NCBI GenBank assembly: GCA_013399875.1
Contig: VXAZ01006396.1
Span: forward strand, 69,076 to 133,075
Direction of reading: 5' to 3'
Length of the DNA: 64,000 nucleotides
Origin: Gymnorhina tibicen
Taxonomy: Eukaryota; Chordata; Aves; Passeriformes; Artamidae
Within the stretch, counting starts at the first letter, position 1. Each line of letters begins with the position of its first letter. Shown here piece by piece: positions 35,041-46,230 of the stretch. A program made the translations under genes and the position numbers. The notes beneath the pieces were generated by a model. It was not told the DNA's origin, ran no database searches, and worked only from the letters and a program-made list of their open reading frames with translations.

Positions 35041-38000
35041 GGAATATAATGTAACGGTCTCCAGCAACTGCTGTAAAATAAAGGATTATTGTGGGTAGTT
35101 CTGTCAGTGTTAGACATCACCAATAGTTTTAAGTCTTGTGATGGCATTTTGTGATTTCTGCATTGTTGGGTTTTTTTCCATGAAAGTACTAGTGTTACTG
35201 GTTCCCTTTTATTCATTTCTTCATATTAGGGGGAAATGTAGTTTGTTCATAATGGATTATTGATTGGTCTGCAAACAGCAGAAGCCCCAAGGCCTTGTCA
35301 TCAATGGTACTTACTCTCCCAATAGTGAATGCATCTCTTCATGCAGCCATTCGCAACCTCAGTCTGTAGAATATAAGCCCGTAATTGTTACTCTTGTGCA
35401 GCACAGTTTTTAGGGAGAGGAACTCTTCATTGTCATTATGGGATTTTCCCCCTCAATTTGTTCAAAGAATAGTCCCTTTGTTTTGGTAGCAAGATAAAGC
35501 TTGTCCTGGATGTTAATGATACATTTCAATTCATTGCTTGGAATACTACAGTGTAACCAGTAAAGTACATTTCTTTGTCTCTCAGAAGACAAACACACAC
35601 AGTACACTAAAACACAAAATATGTACTGAGTGGGTGACAGCTCTGTGTTTCTCAACATACCCTGTAGCAGTGTGAAAACAAACTCCCCCCACCCCGCCTT
35701 GCTCCTGAACCGATTCCTGACGACCCACAATAAAATCTGGGTTACAGAGGTTTTGCTGACTTCATTTTGAGAGCGATCACCTTGTTGCAAATGCACACCT
35801 CCAGCTTTTTCAGCATTAGTGCTTTTACCTTTATTTCATTCCCCTGTATTCTTTCCCCTGCTATAGGTGCGGCATCAGTTGGGAAAGGCCTGACTCTGCT
35901 TTCCTGGCTGCTGCTCGGAAGCCTGCTGCAAAATGTCATTAGCTCATGGAGGGAGAAAGACACAAAAACACATGATGTATTTGGAGAAGCTCAAAATAAT
36001 ATCTCAGGGTTCAGACAGCAAACTTTGCAAATGGGAAGCGCTTCACCAGCTGCAGGGGAAGGCTGATTGAAAATAATTAGACAGAAAAGTATTGCAAAAT
36101 GCTGCCCACGGATTTTAAAAGCCTGAGTGGAAATAGATAAATAGAAATTTCTTGTTTGTTTTTCCAGAAGCTTTTTATTTTTCTTTTTCCATCCTGTGTC
36201 AGTTTTTGCAGGGTTAAACAGACTTCAGGAGGTCTGTTGTCAAGACTGCAACTTCTGATAACTGAATACATTTGGAAAATTTGCCAGTCTTCTGCAAATG
36301 GCTTGGTATTTTTGGATAGGGTTTTACTGGGTTAGTTTGGGTTACTCTCAAAAAATTCATTCAGAACTACTCTGCCTTTATAGGTTGCAGAATGCCAGAA
36401 TTTCCTGCAAATTCAGGTACAGGCTTACTGTTTAAAGATAAGCTCGTACTTCTGTGCTCTGGTGTAGTCTGTTGTCCATAGTCTGGTGATACGGTCTATA
36501 AGAGGCATTGGGGTAGGACTGGTGTGTAAATAAGGATGGCAGGAGTGAGCCTTTAGTCAGAGTGATGGACTGATGCTGCCCATGGGATCTGGCTGTTCAG
36601 AAGAAGCCATGTCTCCTCCCGAAGTGAGGAGAAGGGTGTGCAGGTAGAGCGAGGCTGGTGTGTGTGAAGGACAGAGTCTATAGCCTGGGAGAAGACACGG
36701 AGGAGGAGAAGGGTCTCTGCGGTTCAGTGAGCTCAAAGGCTGGTGGGGCAGCTGTAAAATGTTCTCTGTCTTTTGTCTCCTCTCTTCCTGCACTTCTCTC
36801 TCTTCTGGCCTCTTTGCTCTGAATGGCAAAGCCCGTTTGGCTCTGAGGCAGCCTGAGCCTTCCCAAGTCAGTACTGAGATCCTCTCTCCAGGTTGCTGTT
36901 CTTGAAATACACTACTTCCTCAAATTCATCTAGATATATACATGCTCTGTCCTATCATTTCATCATTTAGAAGGAATTTCAGTAAGATATTTTTCCACAA
37001 GATCATGATTCCCATTGGTTTTCTTTTTTTTTAAGTCCTTGTTGCTCTTGGCAGAGGAACATGGTGGAATGATTGCAGTGTATGTTCAAACCTCTCGGAG
37101 ATTAGAAGAGCAATTATTTCTCCAGTGCATTTTTCTTTCAGCTGGGACTTGAAATACACCCAGACTGAAAGCAGTTTGTTTTAAAATATACACTGAGCTG
37201 TTTGAATAGGTCTGTGTAGCTTCCCAATGTATTTTCTTCTTTATTACTTACTGAAGAGTTTTCCCTTCTTGCCACTATAGACCATACAGTATGTTTTTTA
37301 AAATAATGTTTAATTGAAGAGAAATTTAAAAGAAATGTATGTTTGCTTGTTGTATGTTGGAACAGGAATAATTTTGTATGTTTTTGTCTGCACTGCACTG
37401 CACAGCATATTTGTATGTAAAAAACAAATTTGCAATTACTTTTCCAGTGTGGTATCTTTTGAATTCTTTTTTTCTTAATTTATCCCCCCTGCCAATTTTC
37501 CTGTGTTGTTTATTTTCAATTTCTCATTTTATTAATTGTTTTCCAAGAGGCACAAAAGGTCCTTAGGAGGCTCTGTCTTTCTCTGTGGCCAGTCCTCAAT
37601 ACCTGGTCCTCTTCCAGAGTATTAAGGTGGGATGAAGAAAAGAGTAATACGTATTTCAGAGTGCTCCAATGTTACACAAAGTGCTCTTTCCCTGTACTTC
37701 TGTGCATGCTTCATTTCAAGGCTAAATGAGGGTCTTGCAGAAGTTGTGAGGACGATGCAGCTGTGCACCAGGGTACTTCCCGAGCTGCCAGCAGGGACAG
37801 GCTACCACAGCCTCAGTGGGAAAGCCACAGATGATAATGGAAAAGATGCTGGGGCTCTATGGTGAGAGCAAGTTGCTTTGGTCAAATGGGCTTTCTCTGA
37901 AAGGAAGCAACTCTATCCCAGTTAATTTTAAAAACCAGAGAAATTTTGATGCCTAAATGTTTGAAATAGAGTAGATTCTGACAAGTAGTTGCTTTAAGCA

Positions 38001-41000
38001 GGTAGGAAAGCTTGTTTTCCCTTTGGGGGCACCAGGGGAATAAAAAAAAGTTTGTATTTATTCCCATGTGGGTCAAGGCAAAGAATCTAGTGAGGCAATG
38101 GTGCAGGAAGAAACCTTATAACTAAAATATTTGGCTGTGCAAAGGCATTTCTCAGTACACCGCCCGTCCTGTTTTTGGGTCTTTGCTCATGTTTCTGTTC
38201 CATCTTGCTTTATATACCAAACTTGCATGTAAACAGTGATGATAAGTGTGTTTTAAAAGGGCTGAAAATGCCTCATGGATACTGGCCAGCTGCTTCTTAC
38301 ACAAACTGCTGATTCCTAGTTCAACAAAATAAACTGAATCTAGTTCCTGTGTCCCTTAGAGTATCTCACCACCCCCAGGTAGCTGGATGACATTTGGCCT
38401 AGACTGATGCACCATTAAAACACACAAAATATTTTTAAAGACTACATATTAATTTACAGTTTACATTCACTTGTGTTTTCTTATGGCTTGCCTCTGTGCT
38501 AGTGGGGATTTCTGTGCTGTGACAGCGTGGGAGGAATCTGCAGGCTGGGTGTGACTGCTGTGGATTCTGTGTGATGAGCCAGTGCTGTGGAACTGCTGGG
38601 TGAGCTTGGACCCAAGCAGTGAAAGGCTGCTGGTTACCACCTGAAGTTACTGAGAGGTGGAACACTTTTGGTAGCCTGAGGGTAGCTGGAGGTGGCTGCA
38701 TTCCATGAGTGCTGATAGAGAATTATTTCAGAATACTTTAAATTTTGGAATTATTTCAAAATACAACTATGTTTATCATCACAGTCAGACAGAAAGAAAC
38801 ATAACTATGGCAAAATTTTATTCCTAATGAAAGAATAACTGGTGGTGTTTGATTTACCAGTTGATGTCTTCCATCCAGTCTGCCACCTTTGATGTTTAGT
38901 AATTAATCCTGAGATAAAAATTAAGACAGAATGTTATTTTCTATTTTTAGGATACTTTACAGGTATTTTTTTCCTTATTTTGTAAATTCGGTCTTCTAAA
39001 TTGAAGCTTTATTTAAAAGTTGCAATTTTATTTACACTTTCCAGTGAACAACAAGCTTTGCTGTTCTGCAGAGACCCCTCTAGAAGAGTTACTTTTAAGT
39101 AGTACTCAAATGATATGAGGAGTGAGAAGTGAGTTGTTTATATATTTTTGTGTCAGTCGAGTTATTGAAGCCTAAGGCTGACCCCCACACACCATGTAAA
39201 GCAAGCTCAGATTGGTGAACACCCTTCATGCCCCTAGAATTTTGTCTGTGGAATGTCAGACTTGAATTTTTGTGAGTCTTACACGTGTATGAATTCAAAT
39301 AATCCAAGTCTATGAATACTTTATTTCAACTATTAAAGACACAGATTGCAGTGCACTGGCCAAGATAAAGTAATAAAGATGAAAAAAAAATTCTCAGAAT
39401 ATTTTTGTGAAGACGATAACACTTCCATTAAGTATTTTAGACTAATAAAATTATTCAGTAGTTTTTTAACTCTGACATTTTTCCCCCTCAGGCCTAATTT
39501 AATACAGGACTAGGGGGATCTCCTGTGAGTGGCTAATACACTTCTTATAAGTAATGCTTTCTTCATAGCCTCATTTTCATAACTAAGTTTCATTAATGAA
39601 AATGCTATAAATAATTTAAGTGAAATATGTCAAGACTAAGCCCAGGGAGTCTGTGGCCAAGTAAACAAAGGGACTCTGAAGCTTTGGATCTACATGTGCT
39701 TGGACTGCTACATACAGCATTCTTGACTAAGCTTGGCTCTCAATGCTCTTTTGAACTTTCAGACAGGAAACACTGCAGAAAGTTGAGTTACAATGGGCCC
39801 TACATTTAAAAATAACAAAAAAAAGTCATTAGTCTAAAAATCAGCCTGCCAATAGACGCAGTATTCTCACTGGTGTAAGCTGTAAAAAATAAGAATGTAT
39901 AAAACACGTGAAAAAAATTGTTCCCAAAGCTTTCTATTTTTTTTTCTGAAATGGTGTGGAACATTTCAGAAGAAGCTGTTGCTTGCATTTAGCATAGTGT
40001 ACTTGAACAAGAACCTGGTGGGTTTTTTTATGATTTTACGACTTTTAGGCTAATCCTTGATTATAAGACAATATAGGTTGTTACTTGGCCTTTTTAGATT
40101 GTGGGTCAGATAAATAAGATGTTACTCTAAGTTGTTTCATCCACTGATAGGCAGTATAAACTGCACTTGTATTTGCTGTTTGGTGTGTTTGTACCTTCTG
40201 GTGCAGCCACAACTTCAGTGACTCACATCCTTTATTCACCCAGAAAGTTTCTTCTGAGGCTGTCCCTCAATTTGATTTTAAATGACTAATTTCAAAGATT
40301 AGTTTAGATACTGTCGTTTGTAAACTTCCTGCTCATGTGGACCTTGGAATTTGTGGTATCTGTTTCTTTTTTTTTTCAATAATAAAAAAATGCTTTATTC
40401 AAGAAATGAAATTGCTTTTGTAACTCCTCCCTTAAATGTTACTGTCAGCTCTCTGATGAAAAGTTAGTTTGGGTTTGATGCTGTTTGATAAATCCTAACA
40501 TGCTAAATGGATACTAGATATGCAGAAAATCCAACCCAAATAAATGTTTTGTAGCAAATAAGAGGGCTAGGTTAAATTAAATGTAATGAAGTTCTTCTGT
40601 AGCCTGTGACTGAGATGAGCAGTGAGACAGTCTTACCTTGCTTTTTGTTAAGCTCATACTGGTGATGTGGTTAGACTGTCTCTTTACATATTGAAGAGAC
40701 TCAGAGGTGAATACAGTGACAAATCTTAAGATGTGCAGCTGTAGATCTGTAGCTCTTGGTTGAGTCATAGATGTCAAGTGATGGATGTGGGAATATATGG
40801 TCTTGTTAGTGCTCTGCATATTTTTAGCTACATTCTGAGAAGCTGATGTTTTCTTAATGTGGCAATAGATCGGTTCTCTTCATTAGAGAATGCTGTGTTC
40901 TTTGATCTTAGTCATGTGGTGTTTGTAGTCTTTAATGAGGATAGGAGGGGGGAAAGATTTTGTTTCACAGTGTAGTAATTGGAAAAGAAACAACCTATGT

Positions 41001-41953
41001 GGATTTTGATCATTGTTTTTTGCTGTATACAAGGTGGGGAGTTGCTGGTGTGTTCCATCTTGCACTAAGATACTGACCCTTGCATTTAAGCATGAAAAGA
41101 TACAAAAACATTTAAACTTTTATTTATCTATTCTGTTAATCAGAGTTTTTTCTTGTTTTGTTTGTTTGTTCATGGTTAAAATTCTATTTCATTGAGGTGG
41201 GTGGTGGTGTCATTTCCTGTGTGTCATGTTGACATAAATCACTCACATTTGAGGTAATTTAATACATGCATTATCACTTTGCTTTGTTAGTTTGAGACCA
41301 AAATTTATACTTGGAGGGGTTTTTTAGTTCATTGTCCAGCAGGAAATAACTTAGTTTTCTTGAGTGCTTTGTCAGGCTCTGCATTCTTGTTTGCTCTGTA
41401 ATCAAAGTACTGAGCGTCCTCAGCCTTTGCGCCTCTTCTGTGCCTGCCACTTCAAGCACAGCAGAGCTGTCTGAGACACAAAGTAATGCAGTTGCCAGCA
41501 GGAATATGATACTTGCTAAAGTCTCTAGGAAAGCCTTTTATCTCTGGCAAGTAAGTATTTTACATGAAATTACACATGATGGTAAAGCCACAGATTAAAA
41601 GTGTAATAACCCCCACAAGAAATGTTTTCCTTATTTAAGGTGTTATTTTTAGCCACTTCTGCCTGGTTTTAAAACAAAAAATATTTTTAAAGTTTGCACT
41701 TTGTTCAAGACACTGATAGCAGTATATGGAAATGAGTATTTGCTCTTTTATGGATTTTACTTAGTAATTATGCTTCTCACTGAAGTCTAGAATATCAACA
41801 GAAGGAGAAACTACTGCCTCTTGGTGCAATGGATTGTCATATGGTGTGCTTCTGAACGCGGAGTGAGTGATGGAAGCTGTTGAATTCAAAACATGAATAG
41901 GTTTGAATATATTTAAGAATCTGTACATTTGTGTGATTTTGTTCTTGTTTCAG
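35041..41953. other. non-coding, presumed first intron, distal part
   Basis: AT-rich intronic sequence up to the coding-exon acceptor. No gene, RNA or clear repeat is recognised. Frames such as 35410-35796 (minus) and 35767-36066 (plus) have no recognisable content. The last bases form a usable pyrimidine-rich acceptor tract. Confidence 0.55.
41934..41953 (+). other. ZNF516: splice acceptor of the first coding exon
   Basis: A T-rich tract with few purines ends in TTTCAG at 41953, the best acceptor upstream of the coding region. A weaker alternative (TTACAG) ends at 41977. Which is used changes the leader by 24 bases and decides whether the first upstream ORF is present. Confidence 0.6.
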
Positions 41954-42165
41954 GTGATCTATGCCATCTGCTTACAGAGCACACAGAAATAAATTGGTGC
42001 TTTGGACTCTGCGGAGCAGCTGAAAGGAGCAACGTTACCCTGAGAATGAAGCAATAAAACACCTCTCTGCAGAACCGTATGATTGAAAACGCGGTCCAGC
42101 CCTCCTCTGCTGCCGAACATGCTTTTGTCCTCCTGCCCCGCTTACCCACTGTTGCAGTAATACTG
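41954..42165 (+). other. ZNF516: ZNF516 5' UTR part of the coding exon, with two upstream ORFs
   Basis: The segment lies between the inferred acceptor and the family start codon. It carries a 20-codon upstream ORF at 41961-42023 and a 3-codon one (Met-Lys-Gln-stop) at 42046-42057 whose ATG has A at -3. The stop at 42055-42057 is in frame with ZNF516, so translation cannot come from further upstream. A further in-frame ATG at 42079 would add 29 residues to the usual N-terminus. Confidence 0.55.
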
Positions 42166-43975
42166 ATGGATCGTAGTAGAGAGGGAGAAATGGAGTTACG
42201 GAGATCCTCCAGCCCTGGCAAGCTAAGCAAGAACGACATGGATGCTGACAAGACCATGTGCCACAGCTGTTGCATCTGCGGTAAAAGTTTCCCTTTTCAG
42301 AGCTCCCTGTCACAGCACATGAGGAAACACACAGGTGAGAAGCCCTACAAATGCCCTTACTGCGATCACAGAGCTTCCCAAAAGGGCAACCTGAAGATTC
42401 ACATCCGCAGTCACAGGACAGGCACTTTAAGTCAGGGGCACGAGGTGGAGATGGGAGAGGCTCAGCTGGGGGAGATGGGCGTTTCGGAGGGCCTTGGCGG
42501 GTGCACCAGCCCCACTAAAAGTACGTCTGCCTGCAACAGGATCTTGAACGGTACCGCTCAGGTCGATAGCAGCAAGATTTTGTTGAGAAGCAGCAAGAAG
42601 GAGGTCACAGAGACGGCACCAGCTGAGGAGGATGGCAAGCTGACCTCTTACCAGTGCACCTTCTGCAAAAGCAAATTTGAAAGGAAGAAGGACCTGGAGC
42701 AGCACCTGCAGCAGGTCCACAAACCGTTCAAGTGCAGGTTGTGCAGTTACATGACCCTGAGGGAGGAGACGCTGTTAAACCACATAGAGAAAGACCATAT
42801 AACAGCTCAGGTCCCCAATGGGGAGGCCTACACCGAGAACTGCAAGAGCGAGCTGAATGCAGGCGAGTTCCCATGCGAAGTCTGCGGTCAGACCTTTAGT
42901 CAAACCTGGTTCCTGAAAGCTCACATGAAAAAGCACAGGGGCTCATTTGATCACGGGTGCCATATTTGTGGCAGGAGATTCAAAGAGCCCTGGTTTCTCA
43001 AAAACCACATGAAGTCACACGGCCCCAGGTCCGGGAGCAAAAACAAACCAAAAAGTGATTTGGAGCTGATAGCCACTATCAATGATGTGATACAAGAGGA
43101 GACAATTGTGACAGGCCTATCTCTGTATGAAGTTTGCACCAAGTGTGGAAATCTGTTTACAAATATGGAAAGCCTGAAAGTGCATAATGCTGTTCACTAC
43201 CGCGTGCAGCCAGGCAGCTCTGGGGATAAAGCTGAGAGCTTGACTGATGGGAGCCTGAGCTCCTCGGTAACCAAGCAGTTTTTCTTGCAGTGTCTCAATC
43301 TACGGCCATCTGTAGGGCTGGATAGAGTTACAAGAGGACAGCCTGGGAAAAGAGTAGCTGAGCTGGATCCGGTCAGTAGCTACCAAGCTTGGCAGCTGGC
43401 CACCAAAGGAAAAGTAGTAGAGCCCTCAGAGTATGTGAAGTATGTGGGATGGGATGAGGCCCTGGCAGATGCAGACGTGACTTACGACAAGGATAAGAGG
43501 GAGTATATCCTTGTCAACCAGGAGAAGCGCAAGCGAGATCAGGACTCACCCAGCAACCCCAAGAAGAAGAGCTGCACCAGTGGGCGCCTGGAGAAAACTG
43601 GCAGTGCCCCAGCGGGGGAGAGCTGCCCGCTTGCCCCAGGGGATCTGGACTATCGCCCTGCCTCGCGGCAGAGCCGGCGGGCCACCCAGAACAAGTCCAC
43701 CGAGTGCTTTGAGTGCGGGAAGATCTTCCGCACCTACCACCAAATGGTGCTGCACTCGCGGGTGCACCGCAAGGAGCGGAGGAGCTGCAGTGAGAGCGGG
43801 ACAGCCGCCCAGCCGGACCGCTACGGCTCCAGCAGTGAGGAAGGTGACTCGGGGTCCGTCAGCGGGCCCAGCACCCCTGGCTCTGCATCCGCCCCAGAGG
43901 ACTCGGCCACCTCTGGCTTGGGAGAGGAGGGGGCTGAGGAAAGCTCAGAGGAAGGAGCAGCCAACCCCTTGCTAG
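42166..43975 (+). CDS. ZNF516: ZNF516, zinc finger protein 516, first coding exon (N-terminal 603 residues)
   Basis: The exon encodes the N-terminal half of a nuclear C2H2 zinc-finger transcription regulator. Counting from the Met at 42166, fingers have zinc ligands at C35/C38/H51/H55, C63/C66/H79/H83, C164/C167/H180/H185, C190/C193/H206/H211, C237/C240/H253/H257, C265/C268/H281/H285, C324/C327/H340/H344 and C514/C517/H530/H534; all ligands are intact. Fingers 1-2 are joined by a TGEKPY linker. A basic patch (454-468, with KRKR and PKKK) looks like a bipartite nuclear localisation signal, and 540-600 is Ser/Glu/Gly-rich and acidic. Words such as RASQKGNLKIHIRSH, KEPWFLKNHMKSHGP and SYQAWQLAT identify ZNF516 rather than its relatives ZNF536 and ZNF219. 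The start is set by the mammalian N-terminus (MDR-REAEMELRR pattern). The exon ends after the first base of a Gly codon (phase 1); mammalian ZNF516, as I recall, also has Gly at this point. Mammalian ZNF516 binds DNA and works with the LSD1/CoREST/CtBP corepressor and, in fat, with PRDM16 at Ucp1. Later exons lie beyond the window. Confidence 0.93.
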
Positions 43976-43981
43976 GTAAGA
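43976..43981 (+). other. ZNF516: splice donor of the ZNF516 coding exon
   Basis: CTAG followed by GTAAGA is a near-consensus donor at the point where similarity to mammalian ZNF516 ends. Reading through it adds ten codons after Gly604 and then a stop at 44008-44010. Confidence 0.85.
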
Positions 43982-44147
43982 TCGCTCCCGCTCCCAGCTT
44001 TGCTTGGTAATTGTTGCTGGTCCCTGTGTCTCCTGGTCTGGGACACAGCGATGGCCAAAGGGAGAAATACGTGAAAGCGTGTGAGAGGTTTTAAAGGTCC
44101 CATGCCCACTGCTTGTCTCAGTGGGGAAGCTAGTTTCTGGTGCAGGT

Positions 44148-44153
44148 AATAAA
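44148..44153 (+). terminator. ZNF516: candidate intronic polyadenylation signal AATAAA
   Basis: A canonical AATAAA lies 138 bp after the read-through stop at 44010. It is followed at about 44161-44205 by T- and GT-rich sequence of the type seen downstream of cleavage sites. With retention of the donor it would give a transcript for a 614-residue protein with eight fingers. AATAAA is common in AT-rich DNA, so only position and downstream context support it. Confidence 0.3.
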
Positions 44154-46190
44154 AGCGAGATGATATTTTTGTAATGTGCCGGTGATCTTGTATTTTGGTG
44201 AAGGACACCTGAGAAGTATTTTAGTTACCTATAGCAACGCTGTAGGATAGGGTAGTGTCTTCCCTGGATATCTTGGGGGCTGTTTTTTCCACAATTCATG
44301 GGTGTCCTGTGCAATGTTCTGCCTGCAGTATACAGGTGAAGCCTGCGTAGTGTAGCCCCAAAGCACATAAACTTGTTAATCGCCAGCGTGAGAGGAGTCT
44401 CTCTTCTCTTCTCCGCTTCACTTCCCAAATTGTGTTTATAACTCCAAAGGCTATAATTAATCTCTCTGGATTAAAGCGGTCCTTTGAGCCCAATGCTACT
44501 AAATGGAACAAATTATTCTCCAAATAGCAGCAAAGTAAATATTTAAAAGAACACCATTAAGCACTTTCGTATCTTTTTTTTTAAATCTTTTATTTTTGTT
44601 GTTCACCATGCTTTGTTTATAATACCCTTTTAGAAATGTGAGATTAACCATTCTTTCCTTACTAGCCCTTCTGCTGGTTTTTGTTTGTTTTCTGTTTGGT
44701 GAACAAAAACGCTTTCCTCTCATTTTCATTCCTTTTGTTGTGAAGAACATAGTTATCTATAGAGTTAAACTCATTTTCAAGACCATCGTGGATGAAGTAA
44801 TCTGCACCATTGTGGAAGGGGGTGGGTTTATTCAATTACCTTGCTCTTTCAGGATATTATTTAATGTTGCCTTTTCTCCTGGCTTCAGACCCCACAGCAA
44901 CAAAGCAGCATTTTCCAGAATTGTGTATTGTTACATGTTTCTCATAAATTTTTGAAGCAATGTTGCATATATTAAAATTAATCCAAGAACACCCCTTTTT
45001 TTTAATGCTTTTTTGCCTTTCCATAGAAAAACAACTCCAAAAAGTCTAGTGACAAACTAGATTCTTACAGTTTCTTAAATATTTGCAGTATGATTACTTG
45101 CCCATTTAAAAGACTTGAAGCAAAGAATTTGGCTTTCCCCTCTGCTGATGGATTCTCGAACACTTAAATTTCTTGATGGGAGTGTGCCTAGTTTGTGTGA
45201 AAGTCCATCAGCTGCCACTGGAAACACTTCGGTAGAGCTGACACAAGGTGTGGCAATAAAATTGCAGCTTTGTCCAGATTTAAATGGGGCTGCCGTGTTT
45301 CACCAGTGTAATGTGTGATGTACAGTGCCATGATCAGAACTGCTGTGATGGAAAAACCATCTCTCTGGAGACAGGCTGAAAACACTGCAACACTTCTTCA
45401 CATGGTGTTCAGATAGGAAAACTTCTTACATGCTCTCCATATTAAGCCTTTTATTTCTAACAAGAGAAATTGTCTCATATTGTTGCCTGTTCTGCTTCTT
45501 GCCTCAAATCAAGGTTTGAGCCCTTGTTGCAGGAGGGAAGGGGGAGAGTTAGAGTCACACTGCAGTTTGCTCTCACAGGAATTAAAGTTACTGGCTTAAA
45601 TGATGCCAGCAACTGGAAACTCACTTCTTTGGGTACCAGATTGGTCCTTGTTTTCTTTAACTCTAAAGAAGCAGCAAACTGATGGGCCTGAATAAAGGCA
45701 CATTTTGGTAAAGGGATATGTTTACAATGATGGGCCAGGAGGGTGGCTGCTGCATTTTATATTTGCTAACATCACAGCTGAAGAGCTAATCAAGTATTTA
45801 ATTGGCTAATAAGAAACACTTTAATGCTACAGAAATGTTGCCTATTAATAGAGGTTATTTAACACAAATCACTGTCTCAATGAAGGGAACATTTTTTACA
45901 AGTGACAGGGTTTTTTTTTTATTTGAAAGAAAGTTTAGGGTTTTTTTGCTTAATTGTTTCGTTACTTTTAAAAGGAGTTTTCATAGGTCAATGTTCAAGA
46001 CTAACGTTTCCCATTTGTCTCTTTTTGATATGCAGGTTTATTGGCACTGCCCTTATATTGTGTTCTAAGGAACTGGGGTCCTTCTGTCCAGCAAGCTGTA
46101 GGATTAATTTTACTCTTTTGCAGATTGCTGCTGCAACTCAGGAGGCTTTTTCTCCCTCCCTTATGAACAGTAACTTAAGGTGCATGGAAT

Positions 46191-46230
46191 ATAGGCCAGA
46201 TTCTGCCCTCATGTATGTGCCTGCAAAAAT
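46191..46230. repeat. possible fragment of an ancient amniote repeat
   Basis: ATAGGCCAGATTCTGCCCTC followed by ATGTATGTGCCTGC resembles the GGCCAGATTCTGCCCTCA end of the hairpin-type repeat suspected elsewhere in the window. It is short and partial. Confidence 0.4.

Noticed and set aside
42427..43975. Other open frames overlapping the ZNF516 exon (minus 42427-42720, plus 43511-43975 and others)
   Set aside because: Shadows of the real zinc-finger frame; the zinc ligands and family words are only in the ZNF516 frame.
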